Below are positions 9,591-20,900 of a stretch of DNA of 64,000 nt, one piece after another. Location of the stretch: assembly GCA_037042185.1 (NCBI GenBank), contig JAXQJY010000026.1:1612001-1676000 (forward strand), in the 5' to 3' direction. Origin of the DNA: Sordariomycetes sp. S80-01Y (Eukaryota > Ascomycota > Sordariomycetes). A program made the position numbers and the translations under genes. The notes under the pieces are model-generated. The model searched no databases. It was given only the letters and a program-made list of their open reading frames with translations, and was not told the DNA's origin. How positions within the stretch are numbered: position 1 is the stretch's first letter; the number at the start of each line of letters is the position of its first letter.

Positions 9591-12500
9591 ATGGCGTCTG
9601 CATCCGACGCGCCGCAACTCGAACGGCGCGCTTCACAAGCGAACATCACAACAGCAGGAGACGAAGACTTGACCAGCTCTCTGAACCATCTTTCAATCGC
9701 AAACAATGGAAACCCGTCCCCAACCTTGTCTCCAACACCCAGGTCACCGCTCTCAGGCAAACCTACGACGCCTCTGCCGATTCCCGCGCGACGGTCCTCT
9801 TCCCAAGCGAGAGCTCCGTCACGCAGCCCCTCCAGCGGACCTCGATCCCGCGCTGGCTCACCAGGCCTCCGACGTAAGGCGTCAACAAACTCACTGCGCT
9901 CAGTCAATGGTGCCGAGCCATCGCAGCCCCTGCGACGCGCAAGTTCTGGGCAAATCATGTCGCCAACAACCAAAGGATTCCCCAACAGGCCGTCCTCGCC
10001 GATTCAGGAGAAGCCCCCCTTGACTCCAGCCAGCGTCGCGCAAGAATGTCTCAAAGCTGAGCTAGACACTCATCATGGCGAGCTCGCTACGCTTCCCACG
10101 CAGACCATCGTTATCCTGAACGACGCCGTCTATGGCCACCGTTTCTCCCGACCTCGAACCTCCCGAAACGCCCTTGCGACGATCGTCGAGCGACCTGAAC
10201 GAATCAAGGCCGGGGTACTTGGAATATCGATGGCCTATGTGCGGCTGGGCGAGCGACACAGCGAAGGGTCTATACCCCTTCACCCCAAGCGTGATTCCCA
10301 GTCGTTGCCCAGCATTCCGTTCCGAATCCGCAAGACCAACCGAAGACTGTCCTTGATGTCGCCCGCCGTTACGAATGTCCACGGCACAAAGTGGATGGAA
10401 GAGCTCAAGATGATGTGCGAATCAGCTGAGCAGAAGCTTGCCATGGGTGGGAAGGAGCTTCAGCGCCGGCCGAGGAGCAGGACTGATGAGGCAGTACCCG
10501 AGAAACTGCACGAAGGTGATCTGTACCTGTGCTCGGAATCGTTGAATGCGGTTGAAGGCGCCTTGGGTGCTGTTTGTGAAGGCATCGATACCGTATTTTC
10601 CACCGACGGCCCTCGGCGAGCTTTCGTTGGCGTGCGTCCACCAGGCCACCATTGTTCTGCTTCTCATCCGTCCGGGTTTTGCTGGGTTAACAACGTTCAT
10701 GTCGGGATCATGCATGCTGTACTGAACCATGGACTTACACATGCGGCTATTATCGATTTTGACCTACATCACGGCGATGGATCCCAGTCTGTGACCTGGG
10801 CTCACAATTCACGAGCTCAACAGGCCACTAAGAACTCTGCTCCTTGGAAGAAGACGTCCATTGGATATTTCAGTCTGCACGACATCAACTCTTATCCCTG
10901 CGAAGGTGGGGATGATGAGAAAGTCAAGAATGCCAGTCTTTGTGTTGACAACGCCCATGGACAGAGCATCTGGAACGTGCACCTCCAATCGTGGAAGACC
11001 GAGCAGGAGTTCTGGCAGCTGTACGACTCAAGGTACGCCATAATCTTAGAGAAGGCACGCCACTACTTGAAGGTCCAGGCCGAGAAGGTCGCCGCCAGTG
11101 GTCAGGCGCCCAAGGCTGCTGTTTTCTTCTCCGCTGGTTTTGATGCGAGCGAGTGGGAGAGCGCGGGCATGCAGCGTCATCAGGTTAACGTTCCTACTGA
11201 GTTTTATGCCCGCCTATCTCAGGATGTTGTCAAATTGGCCGGCGAGGAGGGCTTGGGTGTCGATGGTCGCGTCGTCAGTGTCCTTGAGGGTGGCTACAGC
11301 GACAGAGCTCTGTTCTCTGGAACCTGTAGTCATTTGAGCGGCCTCGTCGGCGATCAAAACCACGCACGGTCTAACCAGCCTCTGAGCGGACTTGGTACCG
11401 AGATGGGTCAGAAGATTGGTGCCGTACCTGAAGAGCAAGTGCTGGACGAGACACCACTAGTCTCCTCCGTTCATCCCTACGATCCCTCATGGTGGTCGAG
11501 TTCCAACCTTGATCAGCTGGAAGGCCTCATAGCAAAGCCTCTCGAAGCGCCGAAGAAGCCTCGTCAGCCTTCAGCCTCTACCTACTCTTCGCCAACGCAA
11601 GCGTCGACTGCCAAGGTGAGCGATCCTATCAAGATGCGTCGCAGTTTGTCGGGACTCAACAAGCTGGCCAACGTTCGGCCTGTTTCACCTCCGCCACCAG
11701 AAGTACCGTGGAACGTTGCAGCTCACGAGCTGTCCAAGCTCCTGATTCCGTCGGATCGCCAGGTCGACAGCTGCAAGCCAGAGGATCTGAACGCTGAAGC
11801 TACGAGAGCTCGCCAAGCTAAACAACACACGTTGACTGGGACCACGCCTATGAATACCCCAGAGCGACCAGCGTCTAAGATGGCACTTCGTGGCAGAAAA
11901 CCAAAGGCTCCTGCTTCCATCGACGAACACGACAACTCGAATCGACGTAAGACCGTCGCGACCTCGACTGTCGCGACACCCGTCAAGGTCAGCTATGCCT
12001 TTCTAAAACTAAAACAAACTCTGACTTATTCTCAGGCCACGCCTCGTAAGCAGACCATGCCTACGGCGCCTCAGTCAGCTCGTCGAAGTAGCAGACGGGT
12101 CAGCGGGGCGTCCACGCTCGTCAGCTCAACCGAAGAGGCTCCTCCGCTACCTACCCTTCCAACCGCTACGCCCCGGCCGGCCGCTGGCCAAGGCGCAGTG
12201 CGACCTGAACTAGCTTCCGCTGGCAGGTCTCAAAGTACCGGCACGCTTCCGGTCAAGAAGACCCGAGCGCCCGCTGCTTCTCGCAAAGACTCAGCCGTCA
12301 AAAGTGCTCGCGCAACTAAAAAGATTGGCGCCCCCAGTACTAAGACAGAGTCCTCTCCATCCCGCCAGACGACCGAAAGCCCCGAAGATGGCTTGGACAG
12401 CATCACAAGCGGTATGAAGAAGATCAAGATCAACCTGATCACACAGTCGAAGAAGGAAGCGAGGGACAAGGCGAGGACTGAGGGTAGCTCATCACGGCCG

Positions 12501-13034
12501 CCATCGGCAGGCAGAGTAACTCGTTCAGGCAGATCGACTCCCATCACATCGCCAGATACGGAGCTGCCACCCCTACCGTCATACGAGAAGACAATCAAGG
12601 AAGAGACTGCGACGCCAATGACGGCATCGGACCCGGTCTACAACGAGGCCCCTGGTGGACAGTCTTCTACCGATACCCCCAAAGTTGCTTCAAACCCATC
12701 AGAGCAGCATCCGCATACCCCCACCATCCCTGAAGTCTCAATTCAGTCGGACGACCCAGACATCTTTATCCCCTATCAGCCCGAAGGTCCGCCACCGGAG
12801 GCTGTCACGCCTGGCGAATCACTGAAGTGGCTTCCTCCCAATGTCAACACCCCTGGCGTCGAAACTCCCATGGCTACACCAAGCCCGGCGAAGAAGAACG
12901 CCAATCTCTTCCACTACACGCCTGGCAGCATCCCCTTTGCGCCCCGTCCCAAGTCGCCGGTCAAGAAGCCCGACCTGCCGCCGCCACAGGAGAGCAAAGA
13001 CGAGAACATGAAGTTCCGTGACGTACCTCAGTAA
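9591..13034 (+). CDS. HOS3: HOS3-type histone deacetylase
   Basis: Class II-like fungal deacetylase of the HOS3 family, about 1131 aa, starting at ATG 9591 (MASASDAPQ). After a ~150-residue Ser/Pro-rich leader the catalytic domain runs to about residue 600. It shows RPERIKAGVLG, RPPGHHCSASHPSGFCWVNN (tandem active-site His), IIDFDLHHGDGSQ (zinc ligands), FFSAGFDASEWE and VLEGGY. It should remove acetyl groups from histone lysines in the nucleus or at bud-neck/septal structures, as known for yeast Hos3. The ~530-residue tail is basic, Ser/Thr/Pro-rich and probably disordered. A 48-nt segment at 11988-12035 has GTCAGC donor, CTGAC branch and CTCAG acceptor and is divisible by three. I read it as an intron although it holds no stop; if retained it adds 16 residues. 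Confidence 0.93.
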   Translation: MASASDAPQLERRASQANITTAGDEDLTSSLNHLSIANNGNPSPTLSPTPRSPLSGKPTTPLPIPARRSSSQARAPSRSPSSGPRSRAGSPGLRRKASTNSLRSVNGAEPSQPLRRASSGQIMSPTTKGFPNRPSSPIQEKPPLTPASVAQECLKAELDTHHGELATLPTQTIVILNDAVYGHRFSRPRTSRNALATIVERPERIKAGVLGISMAYVRLGERHSEGSIPLHPKRDSQSLPSIPFRIRKTNRRLSLMSPAVTNVHGTKWMEELKMMCESAEQKLAMGGKELQRRPRSRTDEAVPEKLHEGDLYLCSESLNAVEGALGAVCEGIDTVFSTDGPRRAFVGVRPPGHHCSASHPSGFCWVNNVHVGIMHAVLNHGLTHAAIIDFDLHHGDGSQSVTWAHNSRAQQATKNSAPWKKTSIGYFSLHDINSYPCEGGDDEKVKNASLCVDNAHGQSIWNVHLQSWKTEQEFWQLYDSRYAIILEKARHYLKVQAEKVAASGQAPKAAVFFSAGFDASEWESAGMQRHQVNVPTEFYARLSQDVVKLAGEEGLGVDGRVVSVLEGGYSDRALFSGTCSHLSGLVGDQNHARSNQPLSGLGTEMGQKIGAVPEEQVLDETPLVSSVHPYDPSWWSSSNLDQLEGLIAKPLEAPKKPRQPSASTYSSPTQASTAKVSDPIKMRRSLSGLNKLANVRPVSPPPPEVPWNVAAHELSKLLIPSDRQVDSCKPEDLNAEATRARQAKQHTLTGTTPMNTPERPASKMALRGRKPKAPASIDEHDNSNRRKTVATSTVATPVKVSYAFLKLKQTLTYSQATPRKQTMPTAPQSARRSSRRVSGASTLVSSTEEAPPLPTLPTATPRPAAGQGAVRPELASAGRSQSTGTLPVKKTRAPAASRKDSAVKSARATKKIGAPSTKTESSPSRQTTESPEDGLDSITSGMKKIKINLITQSKKEARDKARTEGSSSRPPSAGRVTRSGRSTPITSPDTELPPLPSYEKTIKEETATPMTASDPVYNEAPGGQSSTDTPKVASNPSEQHPHTPTIPEVSIQSDDPDIFIPYQPEGPPPEAVTPGESLKWLPPNVNTPGVETPMATPSPAKKNANLFHYTPGSIPFAPRPKSPVKKPDLPPPQESKDENMKFRDVPQ

Positions 13035-13280
13035 GAATCGTCTGTGATACGTGGAGTTTGCATACTGTCTGCGAGATTTGGAGTTAGGCTGCTCAGAAAG
13101 CTTTAGACCGTTGAGTACGCGAGATAGTTGTTCTTGATTTGCGTTCGCTCGCCGGCGAGCTTGGCTCTTTTGCATGATACCCTAGCCTGTGGCGTCCTGA
13201 ATTTTTTGGTATCTTTGTCTAATCCCATCTTGTTTATATCTCCCTCCTCAAGGGCGCAGCTCCTCTATTTGTGACGTGCC

Positions 13281-14271
13281 TCACGTTTCTCTAGGAAAGC
13301 TATGTCTGAACTCCGCCAATGCCACGCTGACGTCCTCCAAGTCCCCCTTGACCCCCTGTCCTTTGTCTGTCCGCTTGAACGTCCAGACGTCCTGCACACC
13401 CAAGCTCTCTAGGAAAGTCAAAGCCCGGCTGTAGTTTGTAGCGACCTGCGCTATCCCATGACTGTCGTCCGACATGGTGAACCTCCCGCCCATGCTAATC
13501 CACTCTTCCGCAATGACTCTGTGCGGGTACGGCTCCTCTAGCCCCTTTCTCAGCGCAGCAGAATTGCACTCCAACAGACCCCCCTGTTCTTTGACGAGCC
13601 GTAGATTCCGCAGGATCCTCTCCCAGACCCCTTTCCACTCCCTGGGGTCTCTTCCCGGCTGCTCACTCATGAGCCGTATCAGGTCAAAGTGTCCCACCAT
13701 CCGTGGTTTCAGGGCTACAAGCATTTGGTGCTGCAGATCGTAGTAATCCTCCCAGCAGCTCTCCTCATCCTTTCTTGCGCTCAATGAGATGGCCTTCTGG
13801 TACGTCGCGGCGTCGTAGTCTATGGGTACGCTGTGGACGTGGTGCACGGAGCCGATGAAGTAATCGATCCTCGGGTCGGAGGCGAGGGAGAGGACGTGGC
13901 CTTCGAACTCGGGTCGAATGAACTCTGCCTCGAATCCGACGAGAATGTGGACTTGCGAGCTGTAGAGGGAACGGAGACGCAGGGCCTCGACAAGATAGGC
14001 TTCGTGGCGGGTAACTAGGACGGGCAGGGCATCCGGGTCGTTGAGCTGTGCGGTGTGTGAGCTGATGCACAGGTAGGATGGAAGGGAGGACCAGAGAAGG
14101 GGGACGAACTTCTTCTGGGTAGAGATCCTGTTCGGAGTATCGCGGCATGTGCTCCGTCAGCCCCATCGTCTTGTAACCAAGGGAGACAGCGTGCTTGATG
14201 ATGTCTTCTAGCTGGTCCTTGGCGTGGCCGGGGCAGAACTGCCCGGAATGGGAGTGCATTGTGAAGGCCAT
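13281..14271 (-). CDS. HIS2: Histidinol-phosphatase, PHP family
   Basis: Two exons on the minus strand, 14271-14110 and 14045-13281, joined over a 64-nt intron; product 308 aa, close to yeast His2 (335 aa). It dephosphorylates L-histidinol phosphate in the penultimate stage of histidine synthesis. PHP motifs: MHSHSGQFCPGHA at the N-terminus (metal-binding HSH), LTEHMPRYSEQDLYP, FEAEFI, FIGSVHHVHSVPIDYD, LVALKPRMVGHFDLIRL and the C-terminal FTMSDDSHG. The start MAFTMHSHSGQ is the usual fungal one. The inferred donor, GTTCGT after YPEE, is weaker than the GTRNGT norm, but it joins in phase to LNDPDALPVLV after a CACAG acceptor. It is convergent with the deacetylase gene, with ~245 nt between the stops. 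Confidence 0.92.
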
Positions 14272-17200
14272 TGTCGCGAAGCCTGCCCCGGGGACGGTCA
14301 ATGGAGAAAGGCTTGTAAGGGGAGAATGCCTGGCGCTGGACCCGAAGATCTGGGTGTTGTGATGCGATATGTATAGGAGGACCCTGAAGGCTTGACGCGG
14401 GGCACCGCGGGGCGCGTCGGGATCCGCGGAGACGGGGAGTACGCACTAGGGTTACCCTATACCTTCACGGAGGGTAACATTTGTCTATATCCGCAACGCA
14501 CGTGGCTTTAGCTGGGGCATCCAGTGGAGGATGAAATTGTTTGCATTCAGAACTGGACCAATTGTTTTCCTGTTGCCAATCTTTATCACATGGGAGCCGC
14601 CTTTCCCCAGCTGAGCTGTAAAGCCTCGGCTCGAATGTCACCCCAGCGCTTTTAGCTTATAGAAAGCCCAGGTCAAGCAAGAAATGGCATTGATGATAAC
14701 ACTGTGCATATCATACCTTAGTTCCTTTGAGTCAACCCCTGGTCTTATCCTGTCAATGTCAAACTAGATCACCTTCGACTAGTAGGCAGTCGACGCTCGA
14801 AGTCTGGGATGTTGGAGTTGACAGCCGCCATGCCTCGCTGGAAGAGAGTCCGGAAGTCTCAAAATATCTGTTGAATCCATCATTCAACCCGAGTCCTACA
14901 TCATAGAAAGCATGAATAAGGCTACGGAAGACTGTGGGTACTGAGTTATGAGGTTCCTTGCAGCCTGGAGCCAAGAAAACGCGACACGAAATCTTTATCG
15001 AGGAGGCGTGCGATGTAACAGACAGTTGCTTTGCTTATACAAATAACATTCGATGAACTGCGGCATATGGACTTGTTCTACCAGATTTTCAGAAGATTTC
15101 ACATTTTGGTGTACGCTTCTCAATCCGAAAAGACTTCGATCACTAGTTGAGGACCCGTGGCACGTTGATTATCTTCTAAGCCTCCGGGCTCCATCTTCTA
15201 GCCTCTGTCAATTTGAGGACTGTCTTCCATTGATTTGGATTCGAAGTTCTGTTTGGAATGAAGTAGGTCCACCAATATCCTCAACATATTTTCCATCGGT
15301 ATGGCATGTTAACGTGGGGCTCCGCGGGAACGGTCTATGGCGCTCTCTAAGAGCGAAGCGAACTATTCGAAACGTAAAGAGCATATCAAACGTCCTGTAG
15401 ACTTATTTCTTACTCGATGGAGGTGCCCTGTGAATTGAAGATCATCCAGGCGTAGTTCAAGGGTTGTTTCCAACCTATTGTCTCTCCTCCGCCAGCATTC
15501 GTCATACCTCAGCCGCTCTCAGTACCAGCAAGACGGAGGTTATTGCGGAAAATGACAGAACGCTCACCCACGTAGTTCTTAAATCCAGGAGAGAACCATC
15601 TAGACTCGTTGTGCGATCAGTAAAGAGCAGAGGCGACTGGATGTGAAGCTCGTCGTGTTAGTTCAGCAGCTTACATGACCCGCGTCAGTAGCTGTCTTAA
15701 TAACGGAAATAATCGCTACGTTGGTTCTAGGCTTGGAGTCTTCCGCATCCTCCCGACACCTCGTCGCCGCGTTGCTCTTCTTGGTCGAGCAGCGTTGACC
15801 CCTGTGGCTCAGCGTTTGAAACGGAGCACCGTAGTCCGATATCGTCCAGAGCCTCAAGTATCGTCCCGGCATCCTCCAGTAATCCTCTCGAGGGCTGACT
15901 GCGGCTTGTTCCACAAGCCGTGGACGGTGCCGAAGCGCGCGCAATGACTGCACCTCGGCGTCGACCCTAACCATCGTCCTGTCCGAAACGGAGCGTCCGG
16001 TCAAGGGCAGCACGTGCATGCGACGACGCTCGACTCCTGACAGGGCATCGAAATAGGCGTTGCAGCGCAGCGCAGTCCGTTTGATGTTCAGCAGGGAACG
16101 ATAGCCAACAGTGACACCCACGATGCCATCAATTTGGACTGCGTGCTTGGCCAGCCACACCCTGAATCCTGAAGACGGTGTTGGTCTACGTTTCAAAGGC
16201 AGGATGCTGGTCGAGGCTTGGCGGAAGCCACTCGAGTGCATTGACGAGACTGCGGCCTATTCTACGGAGTTGTAATCTAAATGAATACGCGCGTTGTCTG
16301 CTCGACTGGATCTTTGTGTCTCCAGCCGGGGTTATCATGCCCGGTGAGCGACATTGGGATGCTTGCAATCTCGCCTGCGAGAGCGAGGCGGTGGTGATTG
16401 AAGAGCCGCCCAACGGAACGACAATCGATGCTCGAAGCGGCTTATCACGGAAGAGAGCGAGACTATTGGCCGCTGCTTGACTTGGAACCGTTTCATTCCT
16501 CGTACAAAAGCCACTTACAACGGTCCCTGTCTCGACTTCCATCCGCGCCTCTGGGGCGCTAGCACGTTGCCCTCTCACGCTCGCATGGAGCCCTGCACGG
16601 AGTACTCCGCACTGCAATCGCATCCGTCGGCGATTTAACCAGGCATTTCGGCCAGCGTTAGCCTTCCCACCCGTACGATACAGGCATTCTGTTCGGAGCC
16701 GAATGAGAGGTAAATCCGGTCGCCAAGTTCGGGGCTGTCTGTGGCCATCGTGCGAGTTGAGCGTCGAAGCCGCGGCGCGACTGGACGGTGACTGAAAGAA
16801 CTTTGACAAGTTCAGCAGGACCAGCCTGTTCGCCCCCAAATGCTAAAACTGTGGAAATGCGACTTCAGCTCACGCCTCGGCGCCGTTGTTGGTAAAGCTG
16901 GTAGTGCGAGGCGAGGAAACAAACCCGCCTTGTGATCAACGTGCCGACAGCGACAATCGCCAACGACAGTCAAACATTCATGACGTCAATCGACCGCAGG
17001 TAAACCAAACAAGCGCGGGGAGAAGCATCAATAATGCAGCCAAAGCTCGTAGTTCTAGCCTCATGCAATCGCTGCCCCCTCGTCGCGAGCCGCAACTGCG
17101 TTCCAGACCGACGGAGCAGCAGCCGTTTCTGACCATGAGGGAGCTCGCTCGAGGACGAGAAACCCAAGCTTTTGGCTTGTGCTTGGCGGCCTCTTGATGC

Positions 17201-17951
17201 TCATGACAACGGGGCCAGCCCAACGCCTTACAGCAGCCAAGACATCCGAAGAGAAGGAGGGGAGTGTGCGTTGCTGCAACTGAGGGGCATGGCAAGGGTC
17301 CGGGGAGGATGCGGCTGGGAGGGTGGTCAAGGCGTGTGCATGGCTAGCCTCCATCGTGGGGGTTTGATTCCTCTGTCATAAAAGGCAGGCTCGCACTTCG
17401 CAAACACGTCGACCAACGGTTTGCGACGACGGAAGAGGGCAGAAGATGGCGAGGCCGAACAGCTGCAGTCCGAGCAGCGAGATCGACTAACGTGCTGATT
17501 GTGAAACGGCGTCTCCAAGTGGCTGAGGGAGATCGGTGGCGATGGTGGAGGTGAGTGTTGTCCGGTGTTGGCTCTGGGAGGCAAACGCACAACGTAACGC
17601 CGCGCTGCTGAATGCGGAAAACGGAGCGAGGGGGGAACGTTCGTCGGCAGTCCGTCAGCAGTCAGACGGACAGACTCGCCGTCATGCTGACCGGGCATTG
17701 GGCGTGCTGATAGACGGTCGCTGCTTCACGACGAAAATAGACTGCTTCGCGAAAGGTCATTGAAGATGTAGGCTGTATTAAATTCTCTGCTAAAATATCG
17801 GGGAAATGCTAAAAGATCAAACGTAGAGGACGCTCCTTGGCCTCCTCCGGGAGTATCTGCTAATCACACAATTCCATAGCTAGTCTCGCACAACATGTAC
17901 ATGATCCGTCCTTTTCGTAATCGTAGTCTAATGCAAAGCACAAAATCTCGC
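14272..17951. other. 3.7 kb intergenic, no supportable gene
   Basis: Between the histidinol-phosphatase start and the ABCA stop. The open frames here (for example 16186-16839 and 15663-16241, minus strand) lack motifs, lack paired splice signals and start without a convincing context. The 14.5-15.7 kb part looks richer in A/T than the flanks, which could be an old degraded repeat, but no element could be recognised. Confidence 0.5.
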
Positions 17952-20900
17952 TCAGAACATGAAGAGGGCCTTGCGGATCTTGACCCAAGGAATGCCGCTG
18001 CCCTTCTTCTCGTCGTCGGGGTTGGCAACGTAGCCCTCCTCCTGAACATTGTGCTGGCCGACGATGGACAGGAAGACGTCGTTCAAGGTCGTGGGTGATA
18101 CGCTGTGGTGCTCAATACCCATGACCTGACGGTTCTCCTCCAAAAGGACGATGAGCTGCCCGATGGCGCTGCCCTCGTTGGCGTTGGCGTTGGGGTTGTT
18201 CTTCTGCGCGCGGGCACGCACCGCCGAGGCGGGCACGCTGAAGCGCATCTGCCCGTGGTACGTCTCCGGCTCGATGGAAGCAGAGGGGAAGAGGTGGAGG
18301 ACCCAAGCGCGCATACGCTCCATCTCCTCCGGCGTGGAGTGTGGCGCGGTGCGCGAGACCAGATGCACGTAGAGGGAGTCACCGAAGCGTTGGCGAAGGG
18401 TGTCAACCTCGCCGACCGCCAACATGCGCTGGGCCAGGATACCAGCTCGGCTTGCCAGGGCGTCGGCCTCCTCCATGGAGTGGGTAGTCAGAAGAATGGA
18501 ACGACCGGGAACGATCTTCTCGAGGGTGCGCCACATGATGCGCTTGGCGGCGGCATCGAGGCCAGATGAGGGCTCGTCCAGAAGGATGACAGAGGGGTTA
18601 CCGGTCAAGGCGATACCAAGGGACAGCTTGCGCTTGTTACCACCAGAGAGGTGCGGCGCCATGGTGGTAGTGAAGGCCTCAAGACCAACGGCGCGGATGA
18701 CGGCTTGGACCTGACGCTCGACATCACTGATGCCACGAAGACGAGCGTAGTGACGCAGGTGCTCGAGAACGGTCATGTTGTCTATGGCGTCAAACTGAGG
18801 GCAGACGCCGAGGTTGGCGCGGGCCAAAGCACGATGATCAGTGACGGAGATGTTCTCGACGAAGACGTCGCCTCCACCCTTGCTGGGAGGGATGTCACCC
18901 CGGATCAGAGAGATGGTGGTAGACTTTCCAGCGCCGTTAGGGCCAAGGAGTGCGAAAACCTCGCCGTGCTGAACCCCGAAAGTGACGTTGTCCACGGCAG
19001 TGTAGTCGCCGAACACCTTGACCAGGTTCTTGACCTGAAGACCGTCTTGGTTGCCAGCAGTGTGAACACGGGTCAGCTCGCGAGCAATCTCAGGATCCTG
19101 GTTGGGCTCCCAAGAGGGCTGCTGGATGGCCTTCTTCTTGGTGAGGAACGAGGGCAGCTTGTTTCCGGAGTCCCACCACAGAAGGAAGCAGAACAGCAAG
19201 ATGGACTGGACAGTCAAGTACAGGATCGGTCCACCGTAAGCATTGATGCTGCCAGGGTAGCTATACAGGTCGTAGCCATCGCAAGCAGTAGCCCACAGAT
19301 TCAAGCCGACCATCAAAGCGCGGAAGAGAGATCCGATGGGGAAGAATACCGAGATGATGTAATGACCCAACAGCATGTTCCTCTCAGTGACCGTCACGCC
19401 TGAGAAACTGGTAATGAACAGGAAGGCGATGAAGTAAATGGCAAAGCCCACCACGTTGTAAACGAAGATACCAGCAAAGGTCGCAAGCTGAGTGGCCATG
19501 AACAGCGACCAGATGTATGCCAAGAGCACAGATGACAGAGCGTAGAGCACGAAGATCGGGAAGAGGTATCCCGGCGCATACCATACGTCGGAAGAGACCG
19601 CAAACGCAATAGCCGCAACAATAAAGGCCACGACAAAGATGGCAAAGTCAAACGACAGGTGCGATACCCACAACGGCAGGGACCTGACGCCAGACGAATA
19701 CTGCAAGCCACGGACGTTGCTGCGACGCTCAACGTTGGGATAGAAGCCGAAGAAGGCCGGGGCGATACAGACGGCGATGCAGAAGATGGCAGCCAGCATG
19801 ATGGAATCGGTGATGCCGGCGGGCGTGTTCCTGTCAAAGGGGATGTACTCGGTCGAAATGCTGATGTTGCTACGCATGACGTTGAGGAGGTTCTGCGTGA
19901 GGATTGAGGTCTGGACCGAGGTACCGTCGTCGGCGCGGTAGGCGATGGTGGGAGGCTGGTCATTGGAGCCGAACCACCATCCTCCGGGCAGCACCTCCTT
20001 GCGGTGGCCTTCGATATAGGACTGGAAGTCAGAGAAGGAGTTCCGGAACTCGAAGGGGAGCTCGCCGTTGCTGCCCGTCAAGTTGCCAACAAGGTTGGAT
20101 GCAAGGTCCTCAACCTCGTTCCTAGGACCAGCAACAAACAGAGCGTTGTCAAGAAGACCAGTGAACTGATCGGCGTTCTCTGCGCGTCCCTGCTGTTGAG
20201 GCTCACAGCCAACCTGATCAGCGTCCATGACAAGAGCCTGGGTGGCGCAAGCAGCAATGATGGGAATAACGAAAGCCACCACGTAGGGCACCCAGTTGGT
20301 CTTGAACAAGGTAACACGCTTGTTCAGGAGGGTCGCAACTTGCTTGAAGAAACCGGATTGCTTCCCAGACAGGAGCTCGAGGCTGGAGTTCTTCTGTGTA
20401 ACTGCAGTCGTGCTGTCATCCGAAGTCATAGTGGCGAGGCCAATACCGTTGGGAGATACGGTGCCATTATGGGGCTGGTCACCCCTGACCTCTTCGGCCA
20501 CAGCCAAGAAGACGTCCTCAATGGTAGGGCTGGACATGCGGTACTCGAGACCGGCGGCTTCCAAGACGCGGATGACCTCAGCAGCCAACTGCGAGGAGGG
20601 GGCGGTGTAAATGATGTTGGTAGATGTAACCTTGCAAGAGACACCGTCGATGGTGGGAGGGTTGCGGACGTTCTTCGCGTTGAGAACGTGCACGCGATAG
20701 CCAGCACCGAGCTTGTCCTTGAGGGCGACAGGGGATCCCTGAGCTCGGAGCGAGCCCTTGGACAGGATAGCGATGTCATCGGACAGTAGATCAGCTTCGT
20801 CGAGGAAGTGAGTCGTCAAGATGATGGTACGACGGCCGCGCTCCGAGAGAAGGATGTCCCAGATCTTGCGACGTGAGAGAGGATCGATACCAGAAGAGAC

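Noticed and set aside
16186-16839. 217-codon minus-strand open frame
   Set aside because: No motif; overlapping open frames on both strands and no splice structure.
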